NCBI GenBank assembly: GCA_013362785.1
Contig: JABFVM010000276.1
Location: 1 to 64,000 of the forward strand
Source of the DNA: Streptomyces sp.
GTDB taxonomy: Bacteria > Actinomycetota > Actinomycetes > Streptomycetales > Streptomycetaceae
DNA: 64,000 bases
Reading direction: 5' to 3'
The position numbers were made by a program, and so were the translations under genes. The notes under the pieces were generated by a model, which was not told the DNA's origin, searched no databases, and was given only the letters and a program-made list of their open reading frames with translations. The first letter of the stretch is position 1, and each line of letters begins with the position of its first letter. Below, piece after piece: positions 20,475 through 29,373 of the stretch.

Positions 20475-21299
20475 ATGACCGTCCGCAAGAACCAGGCCGC
20501 CCTGACCACCGACGAGAAGCGCCGATTCGTCGCCGCCGTCGTGCAGTTGAAGCGCAACGGCCGCTACGACGAGTTCGTCACCACGCACAACGCCTTCATC
20601 GTCGGCGACACCGACAACGGGGAACGCACCGGCCACCGTTCACCGTCCTTCCTGCCCTGGCACCGCAGATTCCTGCTCGAATTCGAGCGCGCGCTGCAGG
20701 AGGTGGACGCCTCGGTCGCGCTGCCGTACTGGGACTGGACGACCGACCGCTCGACACGGTCCTCGCTGTGGGCGCCCGACTTCCTCGGCGGCACCGGGCG
20801 CAGCCGCGACGGACAGGTCATGGACGGCCCGTTCGCGTCGGCGTCCGGCAACTGGTCGATCAATGTGCGCGTAGACGGCCGTACGTTCCTGCGCCGCTCC
20901 CTCGGCACCGCCGTACGGGAGCTGCCGACGCGGGCCGAGGTGGAGTCCGTGCTCGCCATGCCGACGTACGACATGGCGCCCTGGAACAGCGGGTCGGACG
21001 GCTTCCGCAACCATCTCGAAGGGTGGCGCGGCGTCAATCTGCACAACCGGGTGCATGTGTGGGTCGGCGGGCACATGGCGACCGGTATGTCGCCCAACGA
21101 CCCGGTGTTCTGGATGCACCACGCCTATGTCGACAAGCTGTGGGCGGACTGGCAGCGTCGGCACCCCGGGTCCGGATATGTGCCGACGGCCGGGACGCCG
21201 AACGTGGTGGACCTCAACGACACGATGAAGCCGTGGAACGACGTGCGTCCCGCCGACCTGCTGGACCACACCGCGTACTACACGTTCGACGCGGCCTGA
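20475..21299 (+). CDS. melC2: Tyrosinase MelC2
   Basis: Type-3 copper motifs: HNAFI...HRSPSFLPWHRRFLLEFE and HNRVHVWVGGHM...DPVFWMHHAYVDKLWADWQ. Confidence 0.96.
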   Translation: MTVRKNQAALTTDEKRRFVAAVVQLKRNGRYDEFVTTHNAFIVGDTDNGERTGHRSPSFLPWHRRFLLEFERALQEVDASVALPYWDWTTDRSTRSSLWAPDFLGGTGRSRDGQVMDGPFASASGNWSINVRVDGRTFLRRSLGTAVRELPTRAEVESVLAMPTYDMAPWNSGSDGFRNHLEGWRGVNLHNRVHVWVGGHMATGMSPNDPVFWMHHAYVDKLWADWQRRHPGSGYVPTAGTPNVVDLNDTMKPWNDVRPADLLDHTAYYTFDAA

Positions 21300-21318
21300 G
21301 TCCGGTCGGGCGCCTCGG

Positions 21319-21999
21319 TCAGGCGTCGGCGGTGCGGCACTCCGGGTGGCCCCAGCCCTGGGCGTTCTTGGCGATGGGCTCGCCCGCCGCGTAGCCGCGG
21401 CCGCAGACGCAGCGGCCGGGGAACTTGGCCTTGATGGTGCGCGCGGAGCCGCCGTTCTTGCGGGCGGTCGCCGGCTTGCGGCGCGGGGCCTTGGCGGTCG
21501 GGGTGTCCGGGGAGGCCGGCGGCTGCGGGGAGCCGAGGCCGCTGCCCGCCGGTTCCTGCACGGTGGCCGCCTGGCTCGCGGCGCGGTCGGCGAAGTCGTT
21601 CAGCGGGTCGCCGTCGACCTGGTGGGCGGGGACGTAGCGGAACTCGACGGTGCGGCCGTCGAGCAGTTCGTCGATGCGGACGACCAGGTCCTGGTTGGCG
21701 ACCGGCTTGCCGGCGGCCGTCTTCCAGCCGTTGCGCTTCCAGTTCGGCAGCCAGGTGGTGACGGCCTTCATGGCGTACTGCGAGTCCATGCGGATCTCCA
21801 GCGCCACGCCGGGGTCGGTCGCCGTGAGCAGGCGCTCCAGTGCGGTGAGTTCCGCGACGTTGTTGGTGGCCTTGCCGAGCGGCCCTGCCTCCCAGCGGGC
21901 CGGGGTCTCCGTCTCGTCGGCGACGACCCAGGCCCAGCCCGCCGGTCCGGGATTTCCCTTCGATGCCCCGTCGCACGCGGCCACAACTCGTTCACGCAT
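21319..21999 (-). CDS. rnhA: Ribonuclease HI with C-terminal Cys/His tail
   Basis: ACDGASKGNPGPAGW, NNVAELTALERLL, MDSQYAMKAV, AHQVDGDPLNDFADR; tail GRCVCGRGY...GWGHPEC. Confidence 0.88.
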   Translation of the reverse strand: MRERVVAACDGASKGNPGPAGWAWVVADETETPARWEAGPLGKATNNVAELTALERLLTATDPGVALEIRMDSQYAMKAVTTWLPNWKRNGWKTAAGKPVANQDLVVRIDELLDGRTVEFRYVPAHQVDGDPLNDFADRAASQAATVQEPAGSGLGSPQPPASPDTPTAKAPRRKPATARKNGGSARTIKAKFPGRCVCGRGYAAGEPIAKNAQGWGHPECRTADA

Positions 22000-22047
22000 G
22001 TGCCGATCATGCCATGGGCGGGCCGGGCGCCCGGTCGCGGAGTCGGT

Positions 22048-22851
22048 TCAGGAGACGTCGCTGAGCCCAGGCATCTCCCCCTCGGTCGTGTTGGTGTCGA
22101 TCACCGAGAAGTTCGCGCCCTGGGGGTCGCTCAGCGCGGCGAACCGGCCGAACGGAGTGCTCATCGGGCCGAAGCGGAGCACCGCGCCGAGCTTGGTGGC
22201 CTTGGCGACGGCGTCGTCGCAGTCGGGGACGGTGAAGTAGACGTTGATGTACGGCGGGACCTCGGGCGGGAAGTCGTCGGTCATCTTCATCCGGCCCAGG
22301 GCCATGGTGTCCTTGCCGAGGGAGTAGAGGCGGAAGTCGACCGCGTCGTCCTCCATCTGCTGCTGCCGGTAGCCGAAGACGGCCGGGAAGAAGGTGTCGG
22401 ACTTCTCCGGCTCACGGGCGAAGACCTCCGCCCAGCAGAAGGCGCCGGGCTCGGTCGGCTCCGTCTCGAAGCCCTCGTGGGTGCCGGCCTGCCACACGCC
22501 GAAGACGACGCCGCCCGGGTCGCGGGCCAGGCACATGCTGCCGAAGTCGCCGACCGCCATCGGCTCCATCAGGATCTCGCCGCCGTTCTCACGGATCCGG
22601 CCGGCGGTCGCGGCCGCGTCCGCGGAGGCGAAGTAGAGGCACCACTGCGACATGCCCTCCTGGCCCGGCATGGGAGGGACCACCGCGGCGGCGGCCTTGC
22701 CGTTCGCGTAGGCCTGGGTGTAGTTGCCGAACTCCGACGACGCCTCGCCGAAGGTCCAGCCGACGACGTCGCCGTAGAAGCTCTTGGCCGCCTCGACGTC
22801 GCTGAACATCGCATCGGCCCAACAGGGGGTTCCTTCAGGTTGCACGGCCAT
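22048..22851 (-). CDS. Two-domain VOC (glyoxalase/bleomycin resistance) family protein
   Basis: Two VOC repeats (AKSFYGDVVGWTF; SDTFFPAVFGYRQQ). Confidence 0.85.
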   Translation of the reverse strand: MAVQPEGTPCWADAMFSDVEAAKSFYGDVVGWTFGEASSEFGNYTQAYANGKAAAAVVPPMPGQEGMSQWCLYFASADAAATAGRIRENGGEILMEPMAVGDFGSMCLARDPGGVVFGVWQAGTHEGFETEPTEPGAFCWAEVFAREPEKSDTFFPAVFGYRQQQMEDDAVDFRLYSLGKDTMALGRMKMTDDFPPEVPPYINVYFTVPDCDDAVAKATKLGAVLRFGPMSTPFGRFAALSDPQGANFSVIDTNTTEGEMPGLSDVS

Positions 22852-22985
22852 GACTGCGGCCCTCTCCGGGATCGGTGAGTTGTCCGGATTCTCACGCTAG
22901 TCATCGGGCGGTCGGGGCGCGCGCCGAATGCCTGGTTCCGTTCCAGACTGGGTGGGAGACGGCCGCTCGACGGACGGGGCTCGGT

Positions 22986-24008
22986 ATGGCGGACGGGACG
23001 ATGCGCGCGTGGTCGGTGGTCGAGCCGGGGCCGGTCGAGGCCGGGTCACTGCGGCTGGTCGGCAAGCCGGTTCCGGTGCCGGGGGACGACGAACTGCTGG
23101 TGCGGGTGCGGGCGTGCGGGGTGTGCCGTACGGATCTGCATGTCGCCGAGGGGGATCTGCCGGAGCACCGGCCGGGTGTGACGCCGGGGCACGAGATCGT
23201 CGGCGAGGTGGCCGGGTCCGGGGCGGCGGTGCGTGGCTTCGAGGCCGGGGAGCGGGTGGGGGTGGCCTGGCTGCGGCGCACCGACGGCAGCTGCGCCCAC
23301 TGTGCGCGCGGGTCCGAGAACCTGTGCCCGGCCTCGCGGTACACGGGCTGGGACGCCGACGGCGGTTACGCGCAGTACACGACCGTACCGGCGGCGTACG
23401 CCTACCGGTTGCCCGGCGACGTCGACGACGTCACGCTCGCCCCGCTGCTGTGCGCCGGGATCATCGGCTACCGCGCGCTGCGCCGGGCGGCGCTCCCTAC
23501 GGGCGGCCGGCTCGGGCTGTACGGCTTCGGGGGCAGCGCCCATCTGTGCGCGCAGGTGGCGCTGGCCGAGGGCGCCACCGTGCATGTGCTGACGAGGGGC
23601 GCGGCCGCGCGGCGGCTGGCGCTCGGTCTGGGCGCCGCCTCGGCGCGCGACGCCCGCGAGATGCCGCCGGAACCGCTGGACAGCGCGATCCTCTTCGCGC
23701 CCGTCGGCGACCTGGTCCCGGTGGCGCTGCGGGCACTCGACCGGGGCGGCACGCTGGCCATCGCCGGCATCCACCTCAGCGACATACCGGCGCTGCGCTA
23801 CGAGAGCGACCTCTTCTACGAGAAACAGCTGCGCAGCGTCACCTCCAACACCCGCGAGGACGGCCGCGAGTTCCTGGCGCTCGCCGCCCGGCACGGCATA
23901 CACGCCACGACGCACACCTATCCGCTGTCGCGGGCCGACGAGGCACTGCGGGATCTGAAGGCGGGCCGGTTCGACGGGGCGGCGGTGCTGGTGAACGACC
24001 TGTCCTGA
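22986..24008 (+). CDS. Zinc-dependent alcohol dehydrogenase (MDR family)
   Basis: [25 protein letters not shown], structural Zn Cys cluster [12 protein letters not shown]. Confidence 0.9.
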   Translation: MADGTMRAWSVVEPGPVEAGSLRLVGKPVPVPGDDELLVRVRACGVCRTDLHVAEGDLPEHRPGVTPGHEIVGEVAGSGAAVRGFEAGERVGVAWLRRTDGSCAHCARGSENLCPASRYTGWDADGGYAQYTTVPAAYAYRLPGDVDDVTLAPLLCAGIIGYRALRRAALPTGGRLGLYGFGGSAHLCAQVALAEGATVHVLTRGAAARRLALGLGAASARDAREMPPEPLDSAILFAPVGDLVPVALRALDRGGTLAIAGIHLSDIPALRYESDLFYEKQLRSVTSNTREDGREFLALAARHGIHATTHTYPLSRADEALRDLKAGRFDGAAVLVNDLS

Positions 24009-24199
24009 GCTCCGCCATACCGGCGTGCGGGGGCACGGGAGGGGAGCAGGGGCACTCACGGTGCGTCCACTGCCTCATACGGCATGTTTGGCACCGCAAG
24101 ATCCATAAGCCGCCCCCTTCACGCCCTGATCCGGTTGCCACCCCGGCTGTTTGGCTGGTGCACGCGCACGGCCAGCCAGCTCACCTCCCGGGAGGGAAT

Positions 24200-25642
24200 G
24201 TGTCCACTCCGGACAGCGCCACCGGTCCCGCCATCGACGAACCCGAGCACGATCCCCAGTCCGACGGCTCGCTCACCAGTCTCAGCACACAGGCGGCACG
24301 GCAGCTCGCCACGACCACCAAGTCCGAACCCCAGATGCAGGCCATCAGCTCGCGCTGGCTGCTGCGGATGCTGCCCTGGGTGGACGTGAAGGGCGGCACC
24401 TACCGGGTCAACCGCCGGCTGCAACTCCGGGTCGGCCGGGGCCGGGTGCAGTTCGACCAGAACGGCGCCGACGACATCAAGGTCATCCCCGAGACGCTCA
24501 CCGAGCTTCCGGTCCTGCGCGGCTACGCCGACCTCGATGTGCTCAGGGAGGTCGCCACCCGGTTCCGGGTCCGTGAGGTCCGGGCCGGCCAGGTGCTGGT
24601 CGAGGCCGGGCAGCCGGTCACGGAGGCCTACCTCGTGGTGCACGGCCGGTTCACCCGCTTCACCGAAGGCAAGTACGGCGAGGAGGAGATTCTCGGGGTC
24701 GTCACCGACGGCGACCAGCTCGGCGACGAGGCCATCGGCCGGGACGACCCGCTGTGGCTGAGCTCGGTGCGGGCGGAGACCGCCGGCGTGCTGCTCGTCC
24801 TGCCCTGGACGGTGGTCGAGGAGTTCACCGACCGGGTGCCGTCCCTCGCGGCGCACCTTCAGGCCTACGCCGCACAGCAGAGCCTGCCCATGAACCGCAA
24901 GGGCGAGGCCGATGTGCCGGTGCAGGCGGGCCATGTCGGCGAGCCCACGATCGGCGGCGGCTACGTCGACTACGACCTCGCGCCGCGCGAGTACGAGCTG
25001 TCCCTCACTCAGACCGTGCTGCGCGTCCACACCCGGGTCGCCGACCTCTACAACAACCCGATGAACCAGACCGAGCAGCAACTGCGGCTGACCATCGAGG
25101 AGATCCGCGAACGCCAGGAGTGGGAGCTGGTCAACAACCGGGAGTTCGGACTGCTGCACAACGTGGACTACGGGCAGCGCGTCAGCACCTTCTCCGGGCC
25201 GCCGACCCCGGACGACATGGACGAACTGCTGTCGATGCGCCGTAAGACCAAGCTGTTCATCGCCCATCCGAAGGCGATCGCGGCGTTCTTCCGGCAGTGC
25301 AACCGGCGCGGTCTGGTGCCGGGCACGGCGAGCGTCGAGGGGCACGAGATCCCGGCCTGGCGCGGGGTGCCGATCTTCCCCTGCAACAAGATCCCGGTCA
25401 GCCCGCAGCACACCAGCAGCATCATCGCGCTGCGCACCGGGGAGGGCGACCAGGGCGCCATCGGGCTGTACCAGACCGGGATCCCGGAGGAGTACCAGCC
25501 CGGTCTGAACGTGCGGTTCATGGGCATCGACGCCAACTCGATCATCCGCTACCTCGTCACCGCCTACTACTCCATGGCGATCCTCGTGCCCGACGCGGTC
25601 GGGATCCTGGAGAACGCCCAGATCGGCCGGACGGCCGAGTGA
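24200..25642 (+). CDS. Family 2B encapsulin-type shell protein with inserted cyclic-nucleotide-binding-like domain (EshA-like)
   Basis: HK97-like core segments ([66 protein letters not shown] ... [34 protein letters not shown] ... [18 protein letters not shown]) flanking a cNMP-like domain ([29 protein letters not shown]); adjacent terpene cyclase and methyltransferase. Confidence 0.9.
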   Translation: MSTPDSATGPAIDEPEHDPQSDGSLTSLSTQAARQLATTTKSEPQMQAISSRWLLRMLPWVDVKGGTYRVNRRLQLRVGRGRVQFDQNGADDIKVIPETLTELPVLRGYADLDVLREVATRFRVREVRAGQVLVEAGQPVTEAYLVVHGRFTRFTEGKYGEEEILGVVTDGDQLGDEAIGRDDPLWLSSVRAETAGVLLVLPWTVVEEFTDRVPSLAAHLQAYAAQQSLPMNRKGEADVPVQAGHVGEPTIGGGYVDYDLAPREYELSLTQTVLRVHTRVADLYNNPMNQTEQQLRLTIEEIRERQEWELVNNREFGLLHNVDYGQRVSTFSGPPTPDDMDELLSMRRKTKLFIAHPKAIAAFFRQCNRRGLVPGTASVEGHEIPAWRGVPIFPCNKIPVSPQHTSSIIALRTGEGDQGAIGLYQTGIPEEYQPGLNVRFMGIDANSIIRYLVTAYYSMAILVPDAVGILENAQIGRTAE

Positions 25643-25658
25643 CCGCGTGGAGCAAGCC

Positions 25659-26705
25659 ATGAGCACGTCACCGCCGTTCTCGCTGCCGGGCCCGCCGAAC
25701 CTGGCGAGCGCGGTGCGCACCCGGCGCGGCGGGGCCATCCCCGGGCTGCGGTACCGGGAGGTCGCCCCCGCCGACCCGGAGAAGGCCGCGGAGGTCGACC
25801 GCAGGCTGGAGGACTGGGCGCGGCGCCTCGACCTCTTCCCCGAGGCGTGGAACGGGGACTTCGCGGGGTTCCAGTTCGGGCGGGCCGTGGTGCTCCAGCA
25901 TCCGCAGGCCGTCGATCTGGACCGGCTGACGGTCGCCGGAGAGTTCCTGCTCGCCGAGAACGTCGTCGACTCCTGCTACTGCGAGGAGGACGAGGGCCGG
26001 GGCGGGGCGCGCCGCGGTCTCGGGGGACGGCTGATCATGGCCCAGGCCGCGATCGACCCCTTCCACGGCATTCCGGAACTGGAGGAGGAGTGGCGCGAAG
26101 GGGTGCGGGCCGACGGTCCGCTGCGCTCGTACCACTTCGCCATGCAGGACTACGCCGCCGTCGCCACGCCCAGCCAGGCCGACCGCTTCGTGCACGACAT
26201 CGCCCGGCTGCACCTGGGCTACCTCGCCGAGGCCGCCTGGGCGGAGACCCGGTATGTGCCCCGGGTCTGGGAGTACCTGGTGATGCGGCAGTTCAACAAC
26301 TTCCGTCCCTGTCTGTCGATCGTGGACGCCGTGGACGGCTACGAGCTGCCCGAGCCGGTCTACGCACGGCCCGAGATCCAGCGGATCACGGCGCTCGCCT
26401 GCAACGCGACCACGATCGTCAACGACCTGTACTCCTTCACCAAGGAGCTGGCCAGCGACCCGACCCACCTCAATCTGCCGCAGGTCGTCGCCGCGAACGA
26501 GCGGTGCGGACTGAAGGCCGCCTATCTGAAGGCCGTCGAGATCCACAACCGGGTCATGGAGGCCTTCGAGGACGAGTCCGCGCTGCTCGCCGCCACCTCA
26601 CCGCTCGTGGAGCGCTATGCGCAGGGGCTGTCCGACTGGGTGGCCGGCAACCACGAGTGGCACGCCACCAACACCCACCGCTACCACCTGCCCAACTACT
26701 GGTAA
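25659..26705 (+). CDS. tpc: 2-methylisoborneol synthase-like terpene cyclase (short N-terminus)
   Basis: VVDSCYCEEDE Asp-rich-type motif, ATTIVNDLYSFTKE NSE motif, HATNTHRYHLPNYW C-terminal H/RY; follows the encapsulin gene and precedes the GPP methyltransferase. Confidence 0.88.
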   Translation: MSTSPPFSLPGPPNLASAVRTRRGGAIPGLRYREVAPADPEKAAEVDRRLEDWARRLDLFPEAWNGDFAGFQFGRAVVLQHPQAVDLDRLTVAGEFLLAENVVDSCYCEEDEGRGGARRGLGGRLIMAQAAIDPFHGIPELEEEWREGVRADGPLRSYHFAMQDYAAVATPSQADRFVHDIARLHLGYLAEAAWAETRYVPRVWEYLVMRQFNNFRPCLSIVDAVDGYELPEPVYARPEIQRITALACNATTIVNDLYSFTKELASDPTHLNLPQVVAANERCGLKAAYLKAVEIHNRVMEAFEDESALLAATSPLVERYAQGLSDWVAGNHEWHATNTHRYHLPNYW

Positions 26706-26740
26706 TCCGCGACCGCCAACTACGGGTAATGCGCGAACGA

Positions 26741-27658
26741 ATGACAGAACGTCACACGCACCAGCACGAGGAGTCACCGTTGACCATCGCCCCCGAAGCC
26801 GGTACCGCCAACGCCAAGGTGCCGTCCCAGTCCACGTACCAGACCCGCGTCGCGGACTACTGGAACGCCGAGGAGAACCCGGTCAACCTCGAACTCGGAA
26901 AGCTCGACGACCTGTATCACCACCACTACGGCATCGGAGACGCCGACCGCTCCGTGCTCGACGAACCCGACCCCGTCCGGCGCCGGGAGCTCATCACCGC
27001 CGAACTGCACCGGCTGGAGCACGCCCAGGCCGAACTCCTCGCCTCCCGCCTCGGCCCGCTGACCCCCGCCGACCGGGTCTTCGACGCCGGCTGCGGGCGC
27101 GGCGGCGGCAGCGTCGTGGCCCATCTGCGCCACGGCTGCGAGGCCGACGGGGTCACCATCTCCGAGAAGCAGGCCGAGTTCGCCAACGCGCAGGCGCGCA
27201 AGCGGGGCATCGACGACCGGGTGCGCTACCACCACCGCAACATGCTGGACACCGGGCTGCCGACGGGAGCCTTCGCGGCCTCCTGGAACAACGAGTCCAC
27301 CATGTACGTCGAGCTCGACCTGCTGTTCGCCGAGCACGCCCGGCTGCTGCGCCGCGGCGGCCGCTACGTGGTCATCACCGGCTGCTACAACGACACTTAC
27401 GGACAGGCCTCCCGTGAGGTGTCCCTCATCAACGCCCACTACATCTGCGACATCCACCCGCGCTCGGCGTACTTCCGCGCCATGGCCCGCAACCGGCTCG
27501 TCCCGGTGCATGTGCAGGACCTCACGGAGGCGACCATCCCCTACTGGGAGTTGCGCCGTGAGGCCGACCACCTGGTGACCGGGATCGAGGACACGTTCAT
27601 CGACGCGTACCGCAACGGCAGCTTCCAGTACCTGCTGATCGCGGCGGACCGCGTCTGA
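26741..27658 (+). CDS. gppmt: Geranyl diphosphate 2-C-methyltransferase
   Basis: SAM motif RVFDAGCGRGGGSVVAHLRHGCEADGVTISEKQAEFAN; VADYWNAEENPVNLELGKLDDLYHHHYGIG; MIB cluster context. Confidence 0.9.
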   Translation: MTERHTHQHEESPLTIAPEAGTANAKVPSQSTYQTRVADYWNAEENPVNLELGKLDDLYHHHYGIGDADRSVLDEPDPVRRRELITAELHRLEHAQAELLASRLGPLTPADRVFDAGCGRGGGSVVAHLRHGCEADGVTISEKQAEFANAQARKRGIDDRVRYHHRNMLDTGLPTGAFAASWNNESTMYVELDLLFAEHARLLRRGGRYVVITGCYNDTYGQASREVSLINAHYICDIHPRSAYFRAMARNRLVPVHVQDLTEATIPYWELRREADHLVTGIEDTFIDAYRNGSFQYLLIAADRV

Positions 27659-27673
27659 GCGACGACCGGGCTC

Positions 27674-27706
27674 GCGTCGGCCACGGGGGTTCCCCGTGGC
27701 CGACGC
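27674..27706 (+). terminator. Hairpin terminator at end of encapsulin/MIB operon
   Basis: GCGTCGGCCACGGGG-GTT-CCCCGTGGCCGACGC perfect 15-bp stem with 3-nt loop, 15 nt after the methyltransferase stop. Confidence 0.85.
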
Positions 27707-27778
27707 GTGTCTTCCCCCTTGGGCCCGGCTGTGCTTGCCTGGGGAACCGTTTTCGGTGTCCGGGGCGGGAGTTGCCGT

Positions 27779-28690
27779 ATGCGCAAGCCGTGGCTCGTCG
27801 GGGTACTGCTGGCCGCCGTGCTGCTCGGTGCGTGCGGGGATCCGGCGTCCGGGCCCGAGAGCGCCGCGCCCCCGGAGGTGCCGCGGGCGTCGGCCACCAC
27901 TCAGCAGCGGGCGCCGGCCTCCCCGAGCGCGGCGGCGACGTCCTCCTCGGGTGCCCCGGCGAAGGCGCCGAGCGTGCTGTATCTGGGCGACTCGCTCGCG
28001 ATGGAGGCGCAGCGGGTGGTCGGGCAGGAGCTGCGCCGGGGCCTAGGGGCGACGTACACGAGCGCCCCTTACTCGGGGACCACGCTGTGCGACTACCTGG
28101 AGGGCACCGGCGAGCGGTCCCTGGTCCCGGTCGCGGACAAGGCGGCCGCCCTGGTGCGCAGGCTGCGGCCCGACTTCGTGGTGCTGCAGTTCTGGGGCAA
28201 CGCGTGGGGTTACACGCCGTGCATGGACGGCATCACCCATGACGCCTCCCCGGAGAAGTACTTCAGGCGGTACCAGGCCGACATGAAGCGCCTCGCCGAC
28301 CAGATCTCGGCGGCCGGTCAGGCCCGGATCGTGTGGGTGCTGCAGGGCCCGGACCCGATCACTCCCGACCGGGTCCGGCGGGTCAACGCCCTGTACGAAC
28401 TGCGGGCCGGCGCCTCGGGCGACCTGCTCGCCGACGCGGGGAAGACGGTGAGCGCGGCCGGGGCCCGTTACTCCTGGGTCCAGCACCTGCCGTGCACGGC
28501 GTACGAGCGCGCACACTCCGAGTACTGCACCCAGCCGGACCGCGACCGCACGGCGCTGCACCGCGACGACGACTATCTGCACTTCTGTCTGGCGCCCACG
28601 ACCTCGACGCCGAAGCCGTGCCCGGTCCGCTCCCCAGGGATCCAGCGGATCGCCCTGGAGATCACCCGGGTGATCCGCGAGAACCTGTAG
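27779..28690 (+). CDS. SGNH/GDSL-hydrolase-like lipoprotein
   Basis: Lipobox LLGAC; VLYLGDSLAMEAQRV. Confidence 0.75.
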   Translation: MRKPWLVGVLLAAVLLGACGDPASGPESAAPPEVPRASATTQQRAPASPSAAATSSSGAPAKAPSVLYLGDSLAMEAQRVVGQELRRGLGATYTSAPYSGTTLCDYLEGTGERSLVPVADKAAALVRRLRPDFVVLQFWGNAWGYTPCMDGITHDASPEKYFRRYQADMKRLADQISAAGQARIVWVLQGPDPITPDRVRRVNALYELRAGASGDLLADAGKTVSAAGARYSWVQHLPCTAYERAHSEYCTQPDRDRTALHRDDDYLHFCLAPTTSTPKPCPVRSPGIQRIALEITRVIRENL

Positions 28691-28742
28691 CGCGGGAAGG
28701 CCCGAGGGCTGGGAGGCCCGGGGGCGGGGCCCCGGGGGGGGC

Positions 28743-29225
28743 TCACTCCCCCGCGTACGCCTTCTCCAGGGCGGCGATGTCGAACTTGCGCATCGCCATG
28801 AACGCCTTGGTCACCCGGGCCGCCTTCGCCGGGTCCGGGTCGGTGATCATCGCGTCGAGCCGGTCCGGGACGACCTGCCAGGACACGCCGTACCGGTCCT
28901 TGAGCCAGCCGCAGGGGCCGGGCTCGCCGCCGTTCTCGGTGAGCTTGGTCCAGTAGTAGTCGATCTCCTCCTGGTTCTCGCAGAAGATCATGAAGGAGGT
29001 CGCCTCGGTGAACTTGAACTGGGGGCCGCCGTTCAGCCCGAGGAACTTCTGTCCGTTGGCCGTGAACTCGACGGTCATCACGGTTCCCGCGGGCTGCATC
29101 GCTCCCTCGGGGTAGCGGGCGACCTTGCCGACGCTGGAGTTCTTGAAGACGGACACATAGAAGTGGGCGGCCTCCTCCGCCTGGCCGTCGAACCACAGAC
29201 ACGTGGTGAAACCGTCGCTTGCCAT
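28743..29225 (-). CDS. VOC family protein (PhnB/3-demethylubiquinone methyltransferase-like)
   Basis: TCLWFDGQAEEAAHFYVSVFKNSSVGKVARY; CGWLKDRYGVSWQVVP. Confidence 0.85.
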   Translation of the reverse strand: MASDGFTTCLWFDGQAEEAAHFYVSVFKNSSVGKVARYPEGAMQPAGTVMTVEFTANGQKFLGLNGGPQFKFTEATSFMIFCENQEEIDYYWTKLTENGGEPGPCGWLKDRYGVSWQVVPDRLDAMITDPDPAKAARVTKAFMAMRKFDIAALEKAYAGE

Positions 29226-29373
29226 GACTGCCTCCTGGGGCGTGGAACGGGATGGTGGAACTGGGTCGTGGAACCGGTCATCTGTGTCGACCGATCCTCC
29301 TCGCGAAACTCATCGGTCGTGGCGCCGATCAATCCAGGTGGCCGCTACACCTTTCGGATCTACCATCGCGGGC

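Noticed and set aside
22928-24199. N-terminal extension of the 904-aa ORF containing the encapsulin
   Set aside because: This part is an out-of-frame shadow of the alcohol dehydrogenase; the encapsulin starts at GTG 24200
26701-26741. Short near-repeat TAATCCGCGACC / TAATGCGCGAAC between cyclase and methyltransferase genes
   Set aside because: Only two imperfect copies in a short intercistronic gap; not distinguishable from chance
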